Assembly (NCBI RefSeq): GCF_014534745.1
Contig: NZ_JACVVP010000030.1
Span: 27,176-91,175 of the forward strand
Length of the DNA: 64,000 nucleotides
Origin: Flammeovirga sp. EKP202
Lineage (GTDB): Bacteria; Bacteroidota; Bacteroidia; Cytophagales; Flammeovirgaceae
Reading direction: 5' to 3'
The translations under genes and the position numbers were made by a program. Under the pieces are notes generated by a model. That model saw only the letters and a list, made by a program, of their open reading frames with translations. It ran no database searches and had not been told where the DNA came from. Shown in pieces: positions 56,192 to 63,952 of this stretch. The number at the start of each line of letters is the position of its first letter. Within the stretch, counting starts at the first letter, position 1.

Positions 56192-57307
56192 CTAAACATT
56201 ATATTTTCTATTCTTCCATGAATACTTAGAAAAAGTAGCTAACAAGCCAATGCTAAATGCATAAAATGGATAAAGAAGTGAGACAAACGGAATCCATTTT
56301 AGTAGCTGATTATCAGTTTGCCATCTTAGAATGATCCTATTGAAAAAGTATTCAATGAGTACCCTAATTCCTAAACCCAGGAGCAATATTAACCAATTTC
56401 CTGAAAAGAAAATAACAGAGCATAGTGAAGCTAAAAAACTAAAATGTAATAAGAAAATAAAAACAGCACTGAACTGAGGGGATTTATTTTCATAATGTCT
56501 CCATTTACTGGCCCATCTTACTCTTTGTTGTATAAACAGATTCAATGTAGCAGGTGGTGGCGTTTTTACAATCGCTTTGGGGGCTTTAATAAACTTTATT
56601 TTGGTAGGATCTTCTTTTGCGATTTGATGCATCAAAAATTCATCATCTCCAGTGGGGATATGAATGTGTTTTTCGTAATCGTTTTGTGTGAGGAATGCTT
56701 CTCTCTGAAATGTAAGGTTTGCAGCATTACACATATTCGGCTGTTTGTTTATAATCGATGTAGCTCCTGTAAGTATAAGGCTTCCAAACTCAACGGCCAT
56801 CAGTTTTTGTGAAAAAGAAGAGCTCGGTGAGAATTGAACTGGCCCTGAAAGAAGAGCCGGTTTTTGAAAATAGTGATAATGTGCAATGATGGTATTAATC
56901 CAGTCAGGATCATGAATACAGTCCGCATCTGTAGTGATGATTAATTCACTTTGAGCCAATTCAACCCCTTTCCGAATGGCTATTTTCTTACCTTCTTCAT
57001 CTTTTTCCAAAGAAATAACTTGAAACTGATGAGATGATAATTTTACTTTCTGCTCTAAAAGATTTAGTGTGTTATCTTCAGAATGATCATTGATAAAAAT
57101 ACATTGGAAGTGAGGGTAAGATTGCTTTTGTAATGATTCAAATAAAGCTTCGATGTTCTCTTCCTCATTTCTTAAAGCAATCACAACGGTAACAGAGGTA
57201 GTGAAATCCTTGTTCGTTGGAATAGAAATAGAAGTATTCCAAAGGTGCATTAACCTTAACAAATAAAAAAAGTAGAGAATACTCAGTATGAAAAAGAAGA
57301 ATTCCAA
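56192..57307 (-). CDS. Membrane glycosyltransferase family 2
   Basis: A 371-residue GT2 enzyme with an N-terminal membrane segment (1-20), a GT-A domain (about 38-260) and two or three C-terminal segments (about 285-365). Motifs: VIALRNEEENIEALFESL, the DxD-like ITTDADCIHDPDW, and QQRVRWASKWR (QxxRW) typical for processive GT2 enzymes. It probably makes a polysaccharide or lipid-linked sugar at the inner membrane. The gene stands alone, next to bcp on the opposite strand. Confidence 0.92.
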   Translation of the reverse strand: MEFFFFILSILYFFYLLRLMHLWNTSISIPTNKDFTTSVTVVIALRNEEENIEALFESLQKQSYPHFQCIFINDHSEDNTLNLLEQKVKLSSHQFQVISLEKDEEGKKIAIRKGVELAQSELIITTDADCIHDPDWINTIIAHYHYFQKPALLSGPVQFSPSSSFSQKLMAVEFGSLILTGATSIINKQPNMCNAANLTFQREAFLTQNDYEKHIHIPTGDDEFLMHQIAKEDPTKIKFIKAPKAIVKTPPPATLNLFIQQRVRWASKWRHYENKSPQFSAVFIFLLHFSFLASLCSVIFFSGNWLILLLGLGIRVLIEYFFNRIILRWQTDNQLLKWIPFVSLLYPFYAFSIGLLATFSKYSWKNRKYNV

Positions 57308-57458
57308 TGGATACTTTAATGTTTAATCTTGATGGTGGTTTGATATGTTTTTCATTCAAACTTACAACAAAAATAAATGTCTTATGATAAACAAAACGAA
57401 TTCTCAATCGTTACTTGTTTCAATAATGTGTTTTTTTGATTTAAGGAGATCGCATTTT

Positions 57459-57488
57459 TTGTAACTCCCTTTGAAAATTCTACATTTG
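57459..57488 (+). promoter_or_regulatory. Bacteroidota consensus promoter of bcp
   Basis: TTG (57459-57461), 19 bases, TACATTTG (57481-57488). It matches the consensus TTTG-N19-TAnnTTTG and would give an untranslated leader of about 30 bases. Confidence 0.7.
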
Positions 57489-57524
57489 TCAACACACAAC
57501 AAATTACACTAAAACAGTACAATT

Positions 57525-57974
57525 ATGTCATTAGAAATCGGACAAGCAGCTCCAGAATTTGAGAGCTTAGATCAAAATGGTAATACAGTAAAACTTTCTG
57601 ATTTTAAAGGGAAGAAAGTAGTACTTTATTTTTATCCGAAAGACATGACTCCTGGCTGTACTGCTCAAGCTTGTGACCTAAGAGACAACTATGAAAAACT
57701 ATTGTCTGAAGGTTATGTGGTATTGGGTGTAAGTACTGATTCAGAAGAGCGTCACCAAAAATTTATCGCCAAACATGAGTTGCCATTTCCACTTTTGGCA
57801 GACGTAGATCACAAAGTTCACGACCTCTATGGTACTTGGCAATTGAAAAAAACGTTCGGAAAAGAGTACATGGGGACGGTCAGAACCACTTTTATCATCG
57901 ATGAAGAGGGAATTTTAACGGACATTATTAAAAAGGTGAAGACGAAAGAGCATACTAAACAGATAATTGGTTAA
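57525..57974 (+). CDS. bcp: Thioredoxin-dependent thiol peroxidase, Bcp/PrxQ family
   Basis: A 149-residue peroxiredoxin. The peroxidatic cysteine C45 is in the motif TPGCTAQAC and the resolving cysteine C50 is five residues later, as in the 2-Cys Bcp/PrxQ type. It reduces hydrogen peroxide and organic hydroperoxides with electrons from thioredoxin. A clear promoter is upstream. The transketolase half gene follows 74 bases downstream without a strong terminator between, so partial read-through is likely. Confidence 0.96.
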   Translation: MSLEIGQAAPEFESLDQNGNTVKLSDFKGKKVVLYFYPKDMTPGCTAQACDLRDNYEKLLSEGYVVLGVSTDSEERHQKFIAKHELPFPLLADVDHKVHDLYGTWQLKKTFGKEYMGTVRTTFIIDEEGILTDIIKKVKTKEHTKQIIG

Positions 57975-58048
57975 GTTTGCAGTCGGAAAATAATAGTTGG
58001 GTGTAAAAACCCAATAAACATATAATAAATAGCTTACATCAAAGAAAG

Positions 58049-58891
58049 ATGGCAGAGATAGCAGAATTGAAAAGAATAGCGTCTCAAGTAAGACGTGACA
58101 TCGTTAGAATGGTCAACGGTGCAGGAAACGGTCACCCAGGTGGAGCCCTAGGATGTGCTGACTTATTTGTAGCACTTTACTTTAAGCACATGGAACACAA
58201 CAAGGAGTTCAAAATGGATGCTGTAGGTGAAGATGTTTTCTATCTTTCAAACGGTCATATTTCAGCTGTTTTTTATAGCACGCTGGCTAGAGCTGGTTAC
58301 TTCCCAGTATCTGAATTGGCTACTCACAGAAAAATCGATTCAAGATTACAAGGTCACCCAACTCCTTATGAGCATTTAGAAGGTGTACGTATGGCTTCTG
58401 GTTCATTAGGACAAGGTTTATCAGTTGCTGCAGGTACTGCATTGACGAAGAAGTTAAACAATGACGACAAAATGGTGTATTGTTTAATGGGTGATGGTGA
58501 GCAACAAGAAGGTCAAATTTGGGAAGCAGCAATGTATGCCGCTCACAACAAAATTGACAACTTAGTAGGTATCATCGATTACAACAACCGTCAAATTGAT
58601 GGTGATGTATCTGACGTATTGAGCTTGATCGATATTGAAGCGAAATACAAAGCATTTGGTTGGGAGACTATCGTTGCTGAAGGTAACGACATGGAAAAAT
58701 TAGATGCTGCATTGACGCAAGCAAAAGAGCTTTCAGGAAACGGTAAGCCAATCATGATCGTAATGAAGACTGAAATGGGCTTCCCAATCGATTATATGGT
58801 AGGTACGCACAAGTGGCACGGTGTTGCTCCAAATGCAGAGCAAACTGAAGCAGCTTTAGCTCAATTAGAAGAAACTTTAGGTGATTACTAA
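58049..58891 (+). CDS. Transketolase, N-terminal subunit
   Basis: A 280-residue thiamine-diphosphate-binding half of transketolase. Visible: GHPGGALGCADLF near residue 30, LGQGLSVAAGTAL, then the cofactor motif GDGEQQEGQIWEA and the metal/diphosphate NNRQIDG. The full enzyme needs the C-terminal subunit; in many Bacteroidota the two are adjacent, but here a terminator and a gene on the opposite strand follow. The partner must be encoded elsewhere. Role: pentose phosphate pathway. Confidence 0.93.
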   Translation: MAEIAELKRIASQVRRDIVRMVNGAGNGHPGGALGCADLFVALYFKHMEHNKEFKMDAVGEDVFYLSNGHISAVFYSTLARAGYFPVSELATHRKIDSRLQGHPTPYEHLEGVRMASGSLGQGLSVAAGTALTKKLNNDDKMVYCLMGDGEQQEGQIWEAAMYAAHNKIDNLVGIIDYNNRQIDGDVSDVLSLIDIEAKYKAFGWETIVAEGNDMEKLDAALTQAKELSGNGKPIMIVMKTEMGFPIDYMVGTHKWHGVAPNAEQTEAALAQLEETLGDY

Positions 58892-58910
58892 TCAGTAATT
58901 TTCTGAATAT

Positions 58911-58951
58911 AAAAAAGGCTAGGTGATTTTAGAATTACCTAGCCTTTTTTG
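58911..58951. terminator. Bidirectional terminator
   Basis: AAAAAAGGCTAGGT pairs with ACCTAGCCTTTTTT around a 12-base loop; it lies between converging genes and has T runs on both strands. Confidence 0.92.
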
Positions 58952-58952
58952 T

Positions 58953-59486
58953 TTATTTTTTTCTCGAATAATGTGTTTGAACAATCTGCCCTAACAGTAC
59001 TTTTGAACTTACAAGTTCGAACTCTAATAGTTTATCTGTTTCACCAAATAATGGGAAACCTCCTCCAAGTACCACTGGAATTGTGGAAATGATGAGATCA
59101 TCAATTAAGTCTTCCTTTAAAAAGCTTTGAATGACAGAACCACCATCAATATATAGATTCAAGTAATTTTGAGCATAAAGCTTTTCTAATACTTCATTCA
59201 AAGTGCCATTAATAATATACACTCTTTCATTAAGATGTTCTGGAATTTCTTTAATGGAAGTACTTAGCACAAACACAGGTTTAGAATAAGGCCATTCACC
59301 CCCAAAACTCTTGACCATTTCATAGGTATTTCTACCCATAACTAAAGCATCAATGGAATCCATAAAAGAACTGAACCCCATGTCATCATTATTGGGATTG
59401 GGGACGGTTTGTAGCCAGTCCAGTCCTTCATTTTTGTCAGCAATAAAACCATCAATACTAGTGGCGATATAAACTTTGTTATTCAT
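58953..59486 (-). CDS. Dihydrofolate-reductase-like (RibD C-terminal) protein
   Basis: A 177-residue protein with the DHFR/RibD-C fold: IATSIDGFIADKNEGLDWL at the start, VMGRNTYEMV in the middle and YIDGGSVIQSFL near residue 120. Such proteins are NADPH-dependent reductases of unsettled substrate, distinct from FolA. No folate or riboflavin gene lies nearby. It has its own upstream region of about 140 bases. Confidence 0.9.
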   Translation of the reverse strand: MNNKVYIATSIDGFIADKNEGLDWLQTVPNPNNDDMGFSSFMDSIDALVMGRNTYEMVKSFGGEWPYSKPVFVLSTSIKEIPEHLNERVYIINGTLNEVLEKLYAQNYLNLYIDGGSVIQSFLKEDLIDDLIISTIPVVLGGGFPLFGETDKLLEFELVSSKVLLGQIVQTHYSRKK

Positions 59487-59587
59487 TTCAGTAGTTATTA
59501 TGTGTTAGGTTATTCAAAAGGGTTAAATAATTTTGTCTTGGTACTAATGTCATAGTTCATACACATAATAACCAATATCTATCATAA

Positions 59588-59618
59588 AAAAAAGAGACTG
59601 TTTAATTAACAGCCTCTA
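59588..59618 (-). terminator. Terminator of the GNAT gene
   Basis: On the minus strand GAGGCTGTT pairs (one mismatch) with AACAGTCTC and is followed by eight T. Confidence 0.75.
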
Positions 59619-59627
59619 TATATTGTT

Positions 59628-60074
59628 TTAGACGAATTGTTCCATTAAAACATGTGGAATTCCATCTTCCATAAATTCATCACCTTTAACCACAAAACCT
59701 TCATCTTCATAGAATTGAGTTGCATAGGTTTGAGCGTGAAGATACATTCTAGTACCTTCTTCAGCAATATCTTCAATTTCAGAAAGACTGGCTTGAAGTA
59801 AAGCATTACCAATACCTTGTCCTCTGTAAGATTTTGATACAGCAAAACGACCTAATTTATAACCCTCTTCTGTTTGGAAGAAGCGACAAACACCTGCCGG
59901 ATGACCATCATCCAAAACTAATAAGTGAAATGCTTTGGGTTCGATTTCATCAAATTCTAAAGAAATATCGATTTCTTGTTCATCGACAAAAACCTCTTTA
60001 CGGATTTGCATTACTGCAGGCCACCAATCAGAGTCAACACCTTGAAAAATGACAATGGATAATGTATCAGACAT
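59628..60074 (-). CDS. GNAT-family N-acetyltransferase (ElaA-like)
   Basis: A 148-residue GNAT protein with the acetyl-CoA-binding motif GRFAVSKSYRGQGIGNALLQ (Q/RxxGxG/A in RGQGIG) and C-terminal ATQFYEDEGFVVKGDEFMEDGIPHVLM, which resembles the ElaA/YjcF group. It transfers acetyl from acetyl-CoA to an amine; substrate unknown. It forms a minus-strand single gene with its own terminator. Confidence 0.9.
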   Translation of the reverse strand: MSDTLSIVIFQGVDSDWWPAVMQIRKEVFVDEQEIDISLEFDEIEPKAFHLLVLDDGHPAGVCRFFQTEEGYKLGRFAVSKSYRGQGIGNALLQASLSEIEDIAEEGTRMYLHAQTYATQFYEDEGFVVKGDEFMEDGIPHVLMEQFV

Positions 60075-60156
60075 TGATAATTAAATTAAGATTTTGAATG
60101 GGGCAAATATCGTAAAAGATCTTAGGAATAGATAATCAGTTAAAAAATTAAAACAT

Positions 60157-60203
60157 AAAAAGCCTTCTTGAAATTAGGAGGTCTAAATCAAGAAGGCTAA
60201 AAA
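60157..60203 (-). terminator. Terminator of the rhodanese gene
   Basis: AGCCTTCTTGA (60161-60171) pairs with TCAAGAAGGCT (60188-60198); on the minus strand it continues into a T run. Confidence 0.88.
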
Positions 60204-60224
60204 GGTGTATTTTTTAGAATAGGA

Positions 60225-60533
60225 TTAGTCGTCTAATCCGTACTCGTCGATGTAAGCTAAGATACCACCTTCTAAGTTTTCAAGGTTGGTGAAGCCAAAC
60301 ATGCTTTCAAGAGCTTGAATAGCGTTAGCAGATCTCTTACCGCTACGGCAATGAACGATCACTCTTTTGTCTTTGCTGAATTGTTCTACTTCTTCAACAA
60401 CAGTAGCCAATGGAATCAAAATTCCACCTAAGTTAGCCTCGTCATACTCGTAGTCTTCACGTACATCTATAAGCTGGAAGTCAGCACCGCTATCCTGTAA
60501 TTCTTTGAATTCTTCTACAGTAATACTTTTCAT
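60225..60533 (-). CDS. Rhodanese-like domain protein
   Basis: A single-domain rhodanese of 102 residues. The active cysteine C62 lies in the loop HCRSGKRS, a six-residue loop as in sulfurtransferases, and D23 in LIDVREDYEY is the usual conserved position. It should carry persulfide sulfur between partners. It is divergent from the OsmC gene, and MetZ is close, so a sulfur-handling neighbourhood is plausible, but not an operon. Confidence 0.94.
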   Translation of the reverse strand: MKSITVEEFKELQDSGADFQLIDVREDYEYDEANLGGILIPLATVVEEVEQFSKDKRVIVHCRSGKRSANAIQALESMFGFTNLENLEGGILAYIDEYGLDD

Positions 60534-60620
60534 AGTTCCCTAATTTAGTTTGTATTCTCGTAATTTTATCAAACCTTTGTGTATTGAACAAATAATCAAG
60601 TATAAAAATTACATTCAGTC

Positions 60621-61046
60621 ATGAAAATTGAACTAAATCGAGTAAACGAAGGCGTAAAATTCGAAGCTACCTCAGAAGAAGGGAACTCTTTATTCATTGA
60701 TGCTGGTAAGGGCAAAATGGATGGCATGGGCGAAGGAAGTGCTTTTAGTCCAATGCAATTAGTTCTAACAGGTGTGGCTGGCTGTGCATGTTTTGACCTG
60801 ATTCATATTCTGAAAAAACAACGTCAAGTAATCAACGATGTGAAAATTTCAGTAGAAGGTGACCGTGTAGATGCTGTTCCTGCTCCTTTCGAAAAGGTAC
60901 ATGTTCATTTTAAGCTATTCGGTGAAATCAACGAAGCAAAAGCAAAGCGTGCGGTAGAGTTAGCCGTAGAGAAATATTGTTCTGTAGCTGAGATGGTAAA
61001 ATCAACTGCTACAATTACACATTCTTTTGAAATTATTGCAGAATAA
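60621..61046 (+). CDS. OsmC-family protein
   Basis: A 141-residue OsmC/YhfA-like protein. Conserved cysteines are C55/C57 in the segment GVAGCACFDLIHILKKQRQ and C120 in the segment EKYCSVAEM, typical for the peroxiredoxin-like OsmC fold, which reduces organic hydroperoxides. The sequence is closer to the YhfA type than to Ohr. It stands alone, divergent from the rhodanese gene and 138 bases before metZ. Confidence 0.93.
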   Translation: MKIELNRVNEGVKFEATSEEGNSLFIDAGKGKMDGMGEGSAFSPMQLVLTGVAGCACFDLIHILKKQRQVINDVKISVEGDRVDAVPAPFEKVHVHFKLFGEINEAKAKRAVELAVEKYCSVAEMVKSTATITHSFEIIAE

Positions 61047-61184
61047 AGCAGTCCTAGAAAGTCTATTGTGTGCGATAACTAGCTTTAATTGCTCTTAAAA
61101 AATCACAATGGAAGACTTTATTTTCATTATTAATTAGTAATATTGAAACTTGATTGATAATCAAGTATCTAACTAACAAACTGT

Positions 61185-62369
61185 ATGAGTCAAGAAGAGA
61201 AGAAATTTGAAACTATTGCGGTAAGAGCGCAAACACCCCGTTCGCAAAACAGAGAGCACTCTGTGCCCATTTATGCCACTTCAAGTTTTACATTTGAAGA
61301 TGCTGACCATGCGAATGCTCTATTTTCAGATGAGGTAGAAGGTAATATTTATTCAAGATATTCTAACCCTAACAATGACGAGTTTATTGATAAGCTAGTA
61401 CAATTGGAAGGTGCTGAAGCTGGTATTGCCACTTCTTCAGGTATGGCGGCCATGTTTTTGAGTATCGCTTCTTTTGTAAGTCAAGGAGATCATATTGTAG
61501 CTTCTCGTTCTTTATTTGGTTCTACTCACCAAATCCTAACGCAGTTATTACCAAAATGGGGAGTCACTCATACATATGTTGATATTCATGATTTAGAAGG
61601 ATTTGATAAAGCGATCACTCCAAATACGAAGATGATCTTTATCGAGACACCTTCAAATCCGGCTTTAGATATTATTGATATTGAAGCTTTAGCGGCTATC
61701 GCTGATAAGCATGATGTCATTTTGAATGTAGATAACTGTTTTGCTACTCCTTATTTACAGAATCCTTTGAAATTAGGTGCTCATATTGTTACACACTCCG
61801 CAACTAAGTTCATTGATGGGCAGGGTAGAGTGTTAGCAGGTGCTATTCTAGGTTCAAAAGAATTGATGGAGAAAGTGAAATTTATGTCAAGACATACAGG
61901 TCCTGCATTATCACCTTTCCATGGTTGGATTCTTTCGAAATCGTTGGAAACATTATCAATCAGAATGGAGAAGCACTGTGAAAGTGCTCACGCTGTTGCT
62001 ACTGCTTTAGAAGGCCTTTCTGAAGTGGAGTTAGTGAAGTACCCCTTCTTGGAGTCACACCCAGGTCATGAATTAGCGAAAAAGCAAATGAGATTAGGTG
62101 GTGCTTTGGTTTCTTTTGAAATAAAAGGTGGTGTGGAAGCTGGAAAGAAATTCTGGAACAGCTTAGCGTTGATTTCTAAGTCATCTAACTTAGGTGATAC
62201 AAGAACAATTGCAACTCACCCTGCATCAACAACACACTCTAAATTAACGGAGGATGAAAGATTAGCCGTAGGTATCACGCCAGGTCTAATCCGTATTTCA
62301 GTTGGTTTGGAACACGTAGATGATATTTTAGCTGATATCAAACAAGCTTTAGCAAAAAGCCAAAGCTAA
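61185..62369 (+). CDS. metZ: O-succinylhomoserine sulfhydrylase
   Basis: A PLP enzyme of the Cys/Met metabolism family (394 residues). The lysine that holds PLP is K208 in HSATKFIDGQG; the SGMAAM segment and ETPSNPALDIIDI are typical of MetZ. It makes homocysteine from O-succinylhomoserine and sulfide, by-passing cystathionine. Upstream DNA has no SAM-I riboswitch, unlike metK. A terminator follows. Confidence 0.94.
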   Translation: MSQEEKKFETIAVRAQTPRSQNREHSVPIYATSSFTFEDADHANALFSDEVEGNIYSRYSNPNNDEFIDKLVQLEGAEAGIATSSGMAAMFLSIASFVSQGDHIVASRSLFGSTHQILTQLLPKWGVTHTYVDIHDLEGFDKAITPNTKMIFIETPSNPALDIIDIEALAAIADKHDVILNVDNCFATPYLQNPLKLGAHIVTHSATKFIDGQGRVLAGAILGSKELMEKVKFMSRHTGPALSPFHGWILSKSLETLSIRMEKHCESAHAVATALEGLSEVELVKYPFLESHPGHELAKKQMRLGGALVSFEIKGGVEAGKKFWNSLALISKSSNLGDTRTIATHPASTTHSKLTEDERLAVGITPGLIRISVGLEHVDDILADIKQALAKSQS

Positions 62370-62393
62370 TCATCAGCCTTAAAAATAAATGAG

Positions 62394-62432
62394 AACACCA
62401 ATTTGGGAGCTATTCCTGAGTTGGTGTTTTTT
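62394..62432 (+). terminator. Terminator of metZ
   Basis: AACACCAA (62394-62401) pairs with TTGGTGTT (62421-62428), and T continues to 62432. Confidence 0.85.
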
Positions 62433-62455
62433 ATTGCAAATTTATTGAAGCACAA

Positions 62456-62570
62456 ACGCCCCCGCTCACTGTTCGACGTATTAAGCTGTAGGCACTACTC
62501 TCTGGCGCAAGTGTTAAGCCGATAGGCGTCACTTGTGTCTAACAATCGGAAAAGTCTCCAGACTTCCGAA
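62456..62570. repeat. GC-richer intergenic block with hairpins and an inverted repeat
   Basis: This block is clearly richer in GC than its surroundings. It includes CGCAAGTGTTAAGCC at 62506-62520, whose exact complement is at 63439-63453, on the far side of the immunity-like pseudogene. It also has AGGCACTA (62490-62497), complemented at 63428-63435, and the palindrome AAGTCTCCAGACTT near 62553-62566. Together with a further hairpin GGAGTC/GACTCC at 62634-62649, it fills the 346-base gap before the pseudogene. I take it as a cassette-boundary repeat. Confidence 0.6.
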
Positions 62571-62715
62571 TCAACTAAACAAATTCCACAAACCCTTTCA
62601 TCAGTAACTATTGACCATTATTTTGTGGTGTAGGGAGTCAACAGACTCCTTCCAAATATAGGAGTGAGTGGGAGTTATGCTAACAGATAATAATTAAAAA
62701 ACGCAATAGTTAATT

Positions 62716-63405
62716 ATGACTTTTTTTGTAATACATGAATCAACAGGGGATGAAATAGGAGAAATATTTCCTCAAGCAAAATGTTTAGAATATACTGATA
62801 ATTATCATAGTCAAAATTCAATCACTAGACTACCGAATTTAAAAATTCCAAGTATAAAACCAGATTTTAACACAGTAATACTCGGTGATAAGGCAAAAAA
62901 AACTGATGTTATTAGTAGTGGTTTAATTACCTCTTATAGTTTTATTGTCAATCATAAAGTGAAACGCTTATTAGAACAATTCGTGCTACCTTTGCATGAT
63001 TTTTATGAAGTAATTTTAAAAAGAAAAAAAGGAAACATAATTGATAATTATTTTGTCCTACATTTTCAAGAGAGTTTTAGTAAATACATTGATTTTAAAA
63101 GCTCAATAATTTCAATTCAGACCTTACCTCCTTGGAATATTCCAAACTGGAATTTTAATAAAGAAATTGTTAATCTAGATAGCTATTACGATTTTGAAAA
63201 ACTTAGTAAAAATGTAGCCGGATAAAAGGATATAGTACCAATACAACTGATATTGAAAAGTGAAATTAACTTGAAGTTGGATTTATTTGTTTTTGATGGA
63301 CTTCATGATAAAATAATCATTTCTGAAAGGCTAAAAAATGCAATGGAAGAAAATAATATAGTAGGATTTAATTTTAAAAAACTTCCTTTTGAACTGGAAA
63401 TATAG
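62716..63405 (+). pseudogene. Imm11/DUF1629-like immunity gene, interrupted by one stop codon
   Basis: An open frame of 169 codons ends at a TAA at 63223-63225. The same frame then stays open for 59 more codons to a TAG at 63403-63405 and continues as a sensible protein: hydrophobic strand VPIQLILKSEI, DLFVFDG, then IIISERLKNAMEENNIVGF. This C-terminal pattern (Dx-F-x-FDG, SERLKxA, xGF-x-F) is what I know of the Imm11/DUF1629 family of immunity proteins of polymorphic toxins. Thus one nonsense change, or a sequencing error, splits a gene of about 229 residues. No signal peptide, so cytoplasmic. Family assignment is tentative. Confidence 0.65.
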
Positions 63406-63427
63406 TATTCCCTTTCTTCAACGTGTT

Positions 63428-63470
63428 AGTGCCTCCCTGGCTTAACACTTGCGTCAGTTGGGGGGATGTA
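63428..63470. repeat. Second boundary repeat, inverted relative to 62506-62520
   Basis: GGCTTAACACTTGCG at 63439-63453 is the exact complement of 62506-62520; the following CAGTTGGGGGGATG resembles, in inverse, the block CCCCCGCTCACTG near 62459. The two repeats flank the immunity-like pseudogene and separate it from the next gene. Confidence 0.6.
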
Positions 63471-63490
63471 ATTGAAGTATAACAGAAATA

Positions 63491-63952
63491 ATGATTATTA
63501 TACAAACAAGAGATTTAGAAATTCAACTAGTAAATGACTTATTGAAAAATGAACTGTTTAAAAATTTTGTATACCTAAAAAGTAGACATTTATTAAAAAA
63601 TAAATACAATGGTTTTTCTATTGTTATGAATCCTAGAATAAGTATCCCAGATACTAATGGAGATGTTTTTATTACTGTACAAGTTAGGTTAGGTGTTAGA
63701 TATGATATTGTCCATCAATGGTTAGAAAAGTTTGCTAATCAAAATCAAATTAAGGACTTAAGAATAAAAGAAACTCATTATGAGTTTGTAAACAAGACAA
63801 GTAGTGATTGGGTAAAGATAAACCGAAATGGAACTGATCTAAAATTAAAACTTGATTTATTGGTAAAACAGATAACAACTCAATTTTTAAATTTTTACGA
63901 AAGAAATAATTCCTTGGATAAATATTATTTAACTGAGCTTTCGCTCTTTTAA
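63491..63952 (+). CDS. Orphan protein, possibly a second immunity gene
   Basis: A soluble 153-residue protein without signal or membrane segment. I recognise no family. The N-terminal part is helical; around YLKSRHLLKNKYNGFSI and NPRISIPDTNGDVFITVQVR it becomes strand-rich, then VRYDIVHQWLEKF is helical again. AT-rich base use, small size, position just after an immunity-like pseudogene and the boundary repeat all fit an immunity protein, but there is no direct evidence. The frame ends inside the window. Confidence 0.6.
   Translation: MIIIQTRDLEIQLVNDLLKNELFKNFVYLKSRHLLKNKYNGFSIVMNPRISIPDTNGDVFITVQVRLGVRYDIVHQWLEKFANQNQIKDLRIKETHYEFVNKTSSDWVKINRNGTDLKLKLDLLVKQITTQFLNFYERNNSLDKYYLTELSLF

Noticed and set aside
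57990..58020. Short hairpin TTGGG...CCCAA between bcp and the transketolase half
   Set aside because: Only five pairs and no T run; unlikely to be a terminator.
61060..61184. SAM riboswitch before metZ
   Set aside because: None of the SAM-I or SAM-II conserved blocks can be found there; only a short palindrome TTGATTGATAATCAA is seen.
62456..63470. Integron attC sites or a CRISPR array
   Set aside because: There are only two inverted copies, not regularly spaced direct repeats; no integrase or cas gene is seen, and the attC core sequences are not present.
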